From Duganella sp. Root336D2 (GTDB lineage Bacteria > Pseudomonadota > Gammaproteobacteria > Burkholderiales > Burkholderiaceae_D), in NCBI RefSeq assembly GCF_001425005.1, contig NZ_LMDB01000001.1, positions 64,393 through 128,392 of the forward strand: a stretch of DNA of 64,000 nucleotides, read 5' to 3'. The notes beneath the pieces were generated by a model. That model did no database searches, had not been told where the DNA came from, and was given only the letters and a program-made list of their open reading frames with translations. The stretch's first letter is position 1; each line of letters starts with the position of its first letter. The translations under genes and the position numbers were made by a program. Below are positions 57,500 to 64,000 of the stretch, one piece after another.

Positions 57500-60400
57500 G
57501 CTTCCTCACTCAACACATCAAGCGCGGTACCGAAGTCCAGCGCCTCGATCGCCGTTTCCAATTGCGCCGCAGCGTCGTCGCCGCGCTCGCTGGCCAGTTG
57601 CGGCCGCAGCTGGCGGAACTGCTCCAGTGCATCCAGGTCCTGCCGGCGCAGCATTTCGGCCAGGGTATGCATGGCCGCGTGCAAATCCTGCTGCACGCCG
57701 GCCGCGCGCGCCGGCTGTTCAAGCTGCAGCCAGCGCGCGCCGGCCTGCAGCGTCGCCGACAGCGCCATCTGCGCCAGTTCGAACTGGCGCCCGGCCTCGG
57801 CCCCATCGCCGTTGCGCAGGGCCGCCTCGGCCGCCAGTGTGGCGTCGGCGAAGTTGCGCGCGCCCAGGCTGCCCACACCGCCGCGCAGCGCATGCAGGCC
57901 CGCCGCAGCGGCCACCGCATCGCCATCCTGCCAGTGCGCCCGGGCCGCGTCCAGTTCCCCTTGCGACTGGCGTACCACGCGCTCCACCAGTGAAACAATG
58001 TTCTGCCGCTGCGGGCCGTGCCCGATCACCGCCAGCAGCTTGCGGATGGCGAACACGCCGGGTTGCTGCTCGGCGTCGCTGTGCGCCGCCGGCGCTGCTG
58101 CCGCCTGCTGCAGCAGGGCCGGCGGCGGTGGCGACGGCGCCCGCGCCGCGGCGCCGCCCAGGTGGGCCGCAATCGTGGCCAGCATCTGCGTGTACTCGAC
58201 CGGCTTGGGAATGAAGCCGTCCATGCCGCATTCCTGGCACCTGGCCTGCTCGGTATCCAGCACACCCGCGCTCATCGCCAGGATCGGCAGGCGCAAGCCC
58301 ATTTGCGCGCGCAGGATGCGGGTCGCCTCGAAACCGTCCATCACCGGCATCTGCACATCCATCAACACCAGGTCGAACGCCGCCGGCTCGGCGCGCAGCA
58401 TGTCCACCGCCTGCTGGCCATGCTCGGCCACCGTCACCAGCGCGCCGGTCGGCTCCAGCACGCCGCGCGCCACCACCTGGTTGGTCAGGTTGTCTTCCAC
58501 CAGCAGGATGCGCGCGCCGCGCAGCACGCTGGCATAGGCTGCCTGCGCCGCCTCCGGCGCCAGTTGCGGCACGGCGCCGCGCTGGCGCAAGCCCTGCAGC
58601 AGCAGGCGCAGGGCGCCGGGCATGACCGGTTTGGCCAGCGCTGCCGCTTCGCCCGCCAGCGAATGACGGTCCAGGCTGCGGTTCAGCGCTACCAGGCAGA
58701 GGCCGTCAAACGGCGCCGTGCCCTGCGCGTCCAGCAGTACCGAGTCGACCAGCGCCACGTCCCAGTTGGCGGCATCGGCGGCCGGCGCCGCCGCATGCGC
58801 CTCCACCACGCAGCCCCAGCCCCGCAATTGCGCCTCCAGGTAATGCAGCGTCGGCACATGGTCATCCACCAGCAGCACGCGCAGGCCGGCCAGCGCGCCG
58901 TCTGCGCAACCTTCCAGGCGCTGGCGGCGCGCCACTTGCAGCGGCACGGACACCACGAACTCGCTGCCGCGACCCGCTTCGCTGCTGACCGTGATGGTGC
59001 CGCCCATCAGCTGCACCAGCTGCTGCGAAATCGACAGTCCCAGCCCGGTGCCGCCGAAGCGCCGTGCAGTCGAACTGTCGGCCTGTTCGAAAGGATTGAA
59101 CAGGCGCCCCAGCTGCTCGCCGCTCATGCCAATGCCGCTGTCGCTCACCACCAGCTGCAGGATTTCCATCGAACTGCCCGGCGCACTGCTGCCGATATGC
59201 ACCCGCACCTCGCCTTCGGCAGTGAACTTGATGGCATTGCCCACCAGGTTGAGCGCCACCTGGCGCAGGCGCTGCAAGTCGCCCACCAGGCTGGGCGGCA
59301 GGTCCGCATCCAGCGTCAGCAGCAGGTCGAGGCGCTTGCCCACGCTGGCCGACTGCATCGCCGCCGCCACCGCTTCGGCCAGCTCGTCGACCTGGAACGG
59401 CGCGGCCACCACGGCCAGCTTGCCCGCTTCGATCTTGGACAGGTCGAGGATGTCGTTGACCAGGGCCAACAGCGCACTGCCGGAGGCGCGGATCAGGCGC
59501 ACGTATTCCTGCTGTTCGGCGCTGAGCGGCGTGCGCTCGAGCAGTTGCCCGATGCCCAGCACCGCGTTCATCGGGGTGCGGATCTCGTGGCTCATATTGG
59601 CCAGGAAGGCGCTCTTGGCGCGGCTGGCTTCCTGCTGCTGCAGTTCGGCCTTCTTGCGCGCCGTGATGTCCAGCGCCACGATATGGAAGCCGCACACCTC
59701 GCCCTGCACATCGGTGTCAGGGATGTAGTCGGTCATGAAGTGGCGCTGCCAGCCGGCGCGCTCGGTATCGGTCTCGAAGTGCACCCGCTCGCCGCGCAGC
59801 GCCGCCGCCGCCTGCGGCTCGATCTGCCGGTACAGCTGCTCGCCCAGTACTTCCTTCATGCTGCGCCCGATCATGGCGGCCGGATCGATCCCGAGCAGGG
59901 TCTGGTAGCTGCGGTTGGCGAAGCGGAACACCTCGTCCTGGTCGACGTAGCCGATGGCGGCCGGATTATGGTCGGCCACCGTGCGCAGGAAGCGCTCCTT
60001 GTCCGCCAGCTCCAGCTGGGCACTGGCCAGCGCCGACAACTGTTCTGCCGCCGCCTCTTCGCTGCGCCGGCTTTGCGTGGCGTCGGTCACAAACACCGCA
60101 TACGCTTGCGCGCCATCGAGCGCATGGCGCCGCAGCGTCAGTTCGGCGTCGAAGCGCGTACCGTCGCGGCGCCAGCCCGTCAGGGCCACCGGCTGGCCGA
60201 CGCTGCCGTCGCCCAGGCCGGCCAGCAGGCCGGCGCTGGCCTGCAACAGCTGGTCGACCGGCTTGCCCAACGCTTGCGCGCGCTGCCAGCCAAAGATTTC
60301 GCTGGCACGCCCGTTCCAGTCGCTGACGATGCCGGCTTCGCTCAGCCCGATAAACGCTTCCTGCGTCCCATCGAGCATGGCATGCATGCGCGCTGCCAGG

Positions 60401-61605
60401 GCCCGCCCGTCGCCCTGCGCCAGCGCCAGTTCTGCACTGCGCTCCTCCAGCTGCAGTTGCAGTGCGCCCTTGTCGCGCTCGAGTTGCTGCAGCAGATCGC
60501 GCTGGCGCAGCAGCGCGCCGTTGCACGCCAGGCGCAGGCTTTCCATTTCGCCGAAGCTGCCCGCCAGCGGCGCCACTTCGCGCGCCGTGCCCTGCTCCAC
60601 CGCGTGCAGCGCCGCCGTGGCCTGCTGCAGCGGCCGCAACAAGGCGCGCGCGGTGCGCCAGCCCAGCAGTGCAAACAGCAGCGCCAGTACCATCCCGCCC
60701 AGTGCCAGGGCGGCCTGCAGGCGGCGCACCGGCGCCAGTGCGCTGGCCGTATCCTGGCGCACCAGCACCGTCCAGCCGAGCCCCGGATAGCCGTCGTAGC
60801 CGCGCGTGCGCCCATAGCCGACCAGGTAGCTGCGCCCATCGGCCCAGCGTTCTTCCACATAGCCGGAATGCTGCAAGCGCGCCTGCGCCAGCGCGCTGCT
60901 TGGCAGGGTCTGCTCGAGCAAGCCGTCCGGGCCCGCCAGCACCTTGCCCTCGCGCGCCACCACCATGGTGTTTTCCGCCAGCAGTTCGCGCGCCCAGTTC
61001 CAGTGCAATTGCACCCCCAGCACGCCCGCCGGGCGGCTGGCGCCGTCGTAGTAAGGGAAGGCCAGGTCCAGCACGCGCAGGGGGCGGCCACCGTTGGACG
61101 GCAGCAGGCGTCCCAGCAGCGGATCGGCATGCACATCGTGCACATACACTCCGCTGGGCGCCTCGGCCCACCAAGGCTGTTTCGAAACGTCGGCGCCTTC
61201 CAGCACGCCGCCGGTGGCGGCGCTGACTTTGCCTGCCGCATCGGCCAGGCCGATCCAGGCATACAGGGGATAGGTGCGCTGCAGGTCTTCCAGCAGGTGG
61301 CGCCGCTGCGCCGGCGTGTGCTGCTCTGCCAGCGCACCGGCGCGCCGCGCCAGCAGCTGTATTTCGCGATAGCGCTCGAACATGGCGGCGTCGAGCTGGT
61401 CGGCGCTGTCGCCGGCACGCTGCGCCAGGCCCTGGCCGATGCTGTGTTTGAGTTCGCCGGCAGTGCGCCAGCCCAGCAGGGCCGCCGCCAGCAAGGCCAG
61501 CAGCAGGACCGAGATTGCCATCAGTCCGGCCAGCACCGTCCCCAGGCCCGCCGGGCCAATCCTGTGTCGCAGGTCAGGACGTTCGGGCAAGGCATGGTCT
61601 GGCAT
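57481..61605 (-). CDS. Cache-PAS hybrid sensor kinase with two receivers and HPt
   Basis: 1374 residues. Membrane helix near 25-47; periplasmic double-Cache-like region to about 290 (QPWWAEAPSGVYVHDVHAD); second helix near 300-318; HAMP-like linker; two PAS domains between about 410 and 650. HisKA has His673 in MSHEIRTPMN; HATPase has NLVGNAIKF and GGTGLGLSIS. A first receiver lacks the usual Asp motif; the second has Asp1083 in LMDVQMPVMDG; an HPt domain has His1238 in LHALRGGVGSLGA. A full phosphorelay in one chain, most likely feeding the overlapping receiver-GGDEF protein. Confidence 0.93.
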   Translation of the reverse strand: MPDHALPERPDLRHRIGPAGLGTVLAGLMAISVLLLALLAAALLGWRTAGELKHSIGQGLAQRAGDSADQLDAAMFERYREIQLLARRAGALAEQHTPAQRRHLLEDLQRTYPLYAWIGLADAAGKVSAATGGVLEGADVSKQPWWAEAPSGVYVHDVHADPLLGRLLPSNGGRPLRVLDLAFPYYDGASRPAGVLGVQLHWNWARELLAENTMVVAREGKVLAGPDGLLEQTLPSSALAQARLQHSGYVEERWADGRSYLVGYGRTRGYDGYPGLGWTVLVRQDTASALAPVRRLQAALALGGMVLALLFALLGWRTARALLRPLQQATAALHAVEQGTAREVAPLAGSFGEMESLRLACNGALLRQRDLLQQLERDKGALQLQLEERSAELALAQGDGRALAARMHAMLDGTQEAFIGLSEAGIVSDWNGRASEIFGWQRAQALGKPVDQLLQASAGLLAGLGDGSVGQPVALTGWRRDGTRFDAELTLRRHALDGAQAYAVFVTDATQSRRSEEAAAEQLSALASAQLELADKERFLRTVADHNPAAIGYVDQDEVFRFANRSYQTLLGIDPAAMIGRSMKEVLGEQLYRQIEPQAAAALRGERVHFETDTERAGWQRHFMTDYIPDTDVQGEVCGFHIVALDITARKKAELQQQEASRAKSAFLANMSHEIRTPMNAVLGIGQLLERTPLSAEQQEYVRLIRASGSALLALVNDILDLSKIEAGKLAVVAAPFQVDELAEAVAAAMQSASVGKRLDLLLTLDADLPPSLVGDLQRLRQVALNLVGNAIKFTAEGEVRVHIGSSAPGSSMEILQLVVSDSGIGMSGEQLGRLFNPFEQADSSTARRFGGTGLGLSISQQLVQLMGGTITVSSEAGRGSEFVVSVPLQVARRQRLEGCADGALAGLRVLLVDDHVPTLHYLEAQLRGWGCVVEAHAAAPAADAANWDVALVDSVLLDAQGTAPFDGLCLVALNRSLDRHSLAGEAAALAKPVMPGALRLLLQGLRQRGAVPQLAPEAAQAAYASVLRGARILLVEDNLTNQVVARGVLEPTGALVTVAEHGQQAVDMLRAEPAAFDLVLMDVQMPVMDGFEATRILRAQMGLRLPILAMSAGVLDTEQARCQECGMDGFIPKPVEYTQMLATIAAHLGGAAARAPSPPPPALLQQAAAAPAAHSDAEQQPGVFAIRKLLAVIGHGPQRQNIVSLVERVVRQSQGELDAARAHWQDGDAVAAAAGLHALRGGVGSLGARNFADATLAAEAALRNGDGAEAGRQFELAQMALSATLQAGARWLQLEQPARAAGVQQDLHAAMHTLAEMLRRQDLDALEQFRQLRPQLASERGDDAAAQLETAIEALDFGTALDVLSEEAWKAPS

Positions 61606-61688
61606 GGCAGCTCCGGTTCTCCGAAGCCCCGAGTATAACCGACTCTCCAGCGCAAAGTTGCCAGAAAGTCTTGCTCAACGTGCCTTCA

Positions 61689-61871
61689 TTAATGCACTTT
61701 ACGTCCCGAACGCGACTTCTGCGCCTTGGTTTCGCCGTGCTCGCGGCGCTGCTTGTTTACAATGCGCGCTGCGACCTCTTCCTCGCGGCCGGGGTAGCGG
61801 TGCTCTTCCTTGAACTCTTGCTTGAGTTCCTTGTATTCGCGCTCCCGCTTCGGGCTGGCTCCTTTTGGCAT
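61689..61871 (-). CDS. Small basic stress/plasmid-stabilisation-like protein
   Basis: 60 residues starting MPKGASPKREREYKELKQEF, highly charged, ending in a basic SRSGRKVH tail. It resembles short betaproteobacterial proteins often labelled plasmid stabilisation protein, with the AARIVNKQRREHGETK core; that label is not backed by function. The ATG at 61871 has AGGAGG six bases before it; earlier in-frame starts have no such site. Confidence 0.78.
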   Translation of the reverse strand: MPKGASPKREREYKELKQEFKEEHRYPGREEEVAARIVNKQRREHGETKAQKSRSGRKVH

Positions 61872-61973
61872 GACTGGCCTCCTGATGTCCGTTGCTGCCC
61901 CCATGCTAGCCAAGCCTTGCCAGGCACAGCGCACGTAACGAGAGCGGCTCCCGGCGTGCCGGCGCTGCACCGC

Positions 61974-62963
61974 TCAGAACTGCTCGACCCAGGCCGCCAG
62001 CTGCGACGGCGTCAGGGCGGCGTCGGCCTGCACCAGGCGGCATTCGACGCCCAGTACATTGCTGGCCATTTGCAGCGACGCGCCGCGCTTGCCCAGCCAC
62101 AGCAGGCATGCCAGCCAGAACGCGTGTTGCGACGAGACCGGCGCGCTGGTTGGCGTTTCCAGGAATTCGGTGAGCTGGGACGCCTTCAGGAACAGTGCAT
62201 GGCTGGCATCGACCGCGCGGAAGGTCGGGCCGAAGGCCTCCCCCAGCAGCGCAAAGGCATGCGCCGGGTCGGCATCGGCATAGCGCTGCTCCAGCTCCAG
62301 CAGGTGGTCGCGCACGGCGCAGCCGAAGGCGGCGCTGCGGAAGGCCTCCGAGCTGATCAGGTCGGAATGGTCCAGCATCAGCCAGTCCGGTTCCGGCGGC
62401 GTCATGCCGGCGCTGAGGGCGCCTGCCAGGTAGCTTTCCACCGGCACGAAGGACGGCCCGGCCGACAGGCTGGCCGCCAGCGTGTACAGGGTGCCGATGC
62501 GGCTGGCCACGGCCTGCTTCTGGCGTACCAGCAGCTTTTCGCGCAGCAGTTGCGAATGTTCCTTCTGCAGCTTGGCCAGGGCCAGTGCCTGTTTCAGTTC
62601 CATGCGCAGCGCGGCAATATCCCATGGCTTCTGGATATAGCGGTGGATCTGGCCCTGGTTGACCGCGTCCACCGTGTGCTCCAGTTCCGAATAGGCGGTG
62701 GTGAGGATGCGCACGATATGCGGGTAGCGGTCCCAGGCGTAGAACAGCAGCTCATTGCCATAGGCGCCGGGCATGCGCTGGTCGGACACCAGCACCGCGA
62801 TCTCGTCGGCGTGCTCGTCGAGCATACGCTTGCCCTCCTCCACCGACTCGGCCACGTACACGGGCGCCAGCGCGCCGAGGGCGCGCTGGAAATATTTGAG
62901 GGCGGTCGCCTCGTCGTCGACGTAGAGGATCGCCGGCGTTTGTTTGGTCGGTTGTTCTGTCAT
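61974..62963 (-). CDS. Response regulator with uncharacterised C-terminal domain
   Basis: 329 residues. An N-terminal receiver (ILYVDDEATALKYF, phospho-Asp in VLVSDQRMPGAYG, Thr in LTTAYS, Lys in IQKPWD) similar to RpfG-type receivers. Instead of an HD-GYP domain it has a helical C-terminal region of about 190 residues that I do not recognise (WLMLDHSDLISSEAFRSAAF and similar). Its ATG overlaps the stop of the upstream receiver-kinase gene (ATGA), so they form a pair. Confidence 0.88.
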   Translation of the reverse strand: MTEQPTKQTPAILYVDDEATALKYFQRALGALAPVYVAESVEEGKRMLDEHADEIAVLVSDQRMPGAYGNELLFYAWDRYPHIVRILTTAYSELEHTVDAVNQGQIHRYIQKPWDIAALRMELKQALALAKLQKEHSQLLREKLLVRQKQAVASRIGTLYTLAASLSAGPSFVPVESYLAGALSAGMTPPEPDWLMLDHSDLISSEAFRSAAFGCAVRDHLLELEQRYADADPAHAFALLGEAFGPTFRAVDASHALFLKASQLTEFLETPTSAPVSSQHAFWLACLLWLGKRGASLQMASNVLGVECRLVQADAALTPSQLAAWVEQF

Positions 62964-64000
62964 GCTCGTTCCTTCTCTAACTCCGGGAAATTCATGGTGA
63001 CGGTGGTGGCGCGACCCGGTTCCGACTGCACCCGCAGGTTGCCGCCGAACGATTGCATCACGCGGTTGCAGAAGATCAGGCCCCAGCCGCTGCCGCCTTC
63101 GCTGCCGTGCATGGACACCGGGTCCAGCAGCAGGCGGTTCAGCAGCGCCGGCGCAATGCCGGGGCCATTGTCCTGCACGATAATATACGGCCGCTCGGCA
63201 ACGCCCACGGTGAGCCTGATGCGCGGGCCGGACTGGCCCTGCAGCGCGCGCAGCGCGTTGCTGAGCAGCGAGGACAGCACCAGCGCCACGCAGTTCGGCG
63301 AGGCGCGCACATTGAAGTCGGCCTGCACATCGACTTCGATCATCTCGCGCTGGCCGGGCGCCAGCGGATACACGCCCAGCAGGGCCGCGACCATCTGCTG
63401 CGCGCTGCCGCTGGCCAGGCGCGCGGTCGGCACCACGCTGGCGCGCTTGACCGATTCGACAAACGAAGCCAGCACCGACAGGCAGTAGCGCGCATTGTCG
63501 TTCATGTGCGCCGCGGCGTTGCCGATATCGGCCCGCAGCGGCAAGCCCTTGTCTTCCGCCTGGGCGTTGACGCGGCGCTGGATATTGCGCGCGAAATTGG
63601 CGATGGTGGCCAGCGGCGTATTCAGTTCGTGCGCCAGGAAGGCCACCGTCTCCTCGATCGCCAGCAGGCTTTGGCGGCGCATGGCGCGCTCGCGCGCATT
63701 TTCACTGGCCAGGCGCAGCGCGTCGCGCACCATATTGGCGTCCAGCGGCTTTTCCAGGATGCGGAAGATGTCGCCGCCGTTGATGGTTTCCAGCAGCACC
63801 TCCTTGTCGGCATAGGCCGTGACCAGGATGCGCACCAGGTGCGGGTAATCGCGCTCGACCTGGCGCAGCAGCTCGCCGCCGACGCGGCCCGGCATGCGGT
63901 AGTCGGTGACCAGCACGTCGATATCGCTGTCGGGCCTGGCCAGGATCACGAGCGCCTCGTCCACGCTGGGCGCGGTCAGTACCGTGAAGTCGTTCTCCAC
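62960..64000 (-). CDS. Receiver-histidine kinase, 5' end outside the window
   Basis: At least 346 residues; the coding region runs past the right edge, so the first receiver strand is missing. Visible are the rest of a receiver (VLVTDYRMPGRVGG, LEKPLD), a short linker and a kinase core with the phospho-acceptor in VAFLAHELNTPLAT and HATPase motifs DNGPGIAP and GGSGWGLIFCNRV. A soluble kinase with an N-terminal receiver; it likely phosphorylates the overlapping receiver protein. Its own input comes from outside the window. Confidence 0.9.
   Translation of the reverse strand: MENDFTVLTAPSVDEALVILARPDSDIDVLVTDYRMPGRVGGELLRQVERDYPHLVRILVTAYADKEVLLETINGGDIFRILEKPLDANMVRDALRLASENARERAMRRQSLLAIEETVAFLAHELNTPLATIANFARNIQRRVNAQAEDKGLPLRADIGNAAAHMNDNARYCLSVLASFVESVKRASVVPTARLASGSAQQMVAALLGVYPLAPGQREMIEVDVQADFNVRASPNCVALVLSSLLSNALRALQGQSGPRIRLTVGVAERPYIIVQDNGPGIAPALLNRLLLDPVSMHGSEGGSGWGLIFCNRVMQSFGGNLRVQSEPGRATTVTMNFPELEKERA

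Noticed and set aside
58018-61638. Very long plus-strand reading frame (1206 codons)
   Set aside because: It is the antisense of the hybrid kinase gene; its translation is rich in His, Arg and Gln with no recognisable domain. High GC content keeps it open.

Overview
The window reads as a contiguous piece of a GC-rich betaproteobacterial chromosome, most likely order Burkholderiales and probably Oxalobacteraceae (Massilia/Duganella/Janthinobacterium-like). Reasons: the QueE has the CX14CX2C cluster loop known from Burkholderia, genes are tightly packed with many TGATG and ATGA stop/start overlaps, and the content combines mltG-tmk-holB-pilZ, an OsmC-YcaO fusion, DUF4936 and a large set of hybrid kinases and c-di-GMP proteins. 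The genus is inference. No rRNA, tRNA, CRISPR array, prophage or complete insertion sequence was seen.

Layout. 0-9 kb: a LysR regulator divergent from an NAD(P)-binding epimerase-like protein, an OsmC-YcaO fusion, then an AI-2E-family permease followed by a beta-propeller histidine kinase. 9-16.7 kb: a lipoprotein with two discoidin domains and a di-heme oxidoreductase domain, a decayed aldo/keto reductase (dkgB-like) beside its probable YafC-type LysR regulator, and rlhA (23S rRNA hydroxylation). 16.8-23.4 kb: a MASE1-CHASE hybrid kinase, a small barrel-like outer-membrane protein and an overlapping EAL phosphodiesterase. 23.4-28.3 kb: a stand-alone EF-G gene, a flavin reductase, and sugar-acid genes (an aldose 1-epimerase-like protein and KDPGal aldolase) next to a gene remnant. 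28.3-35.2 kb: the mltG-tmk-holB-pilZ-tatD neighbourhood, interrupted by a GNAT gene and by a hendecad-repeat coiled-coil protein on the other strand. 35.3-38.1 kb: ygfZ, DUF4936, NRDE protein, small secreted protein, GNAT.

38-44.2 kb is a six-gene, one-direction catabolic block (thiolase, acyl-CoA dehydrogenase, Dabb protein, two SDRs, one MDR) divergent from an MHS-type transporter. 46-50.3 kb holds ybiT-nadA-nadC. 50.8-55.5 kb is a run queE-queD-tadA-hydrolase-ldcA-FAD oxidase. 55.6-64 kb is a signalling island: two GGDEF proteins, a 1374-residue hybrid kinase with HPt domain, a receiver protein and a receiver-kinase cut by the window edge.

The most unusual structure is not a gene. At about 50475-50786, between the FAD oxidase and ybiT, two 66-bp arms form an imperfect inverted repeat (53 of 66 positions match by hand). 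Each arm carries the pentamer CTCTT (AAGAG on the other side) repeated at exactly 10-bp steps. The arms enclose about 160 bp with a start-less reading frame and are flanked by an 8-bp direct repeat ATTTCGCG. It looks like a non-autonomous mobile element with helically phased protein-binding sites, or a phased regulatory array; I do not know a named family for it.
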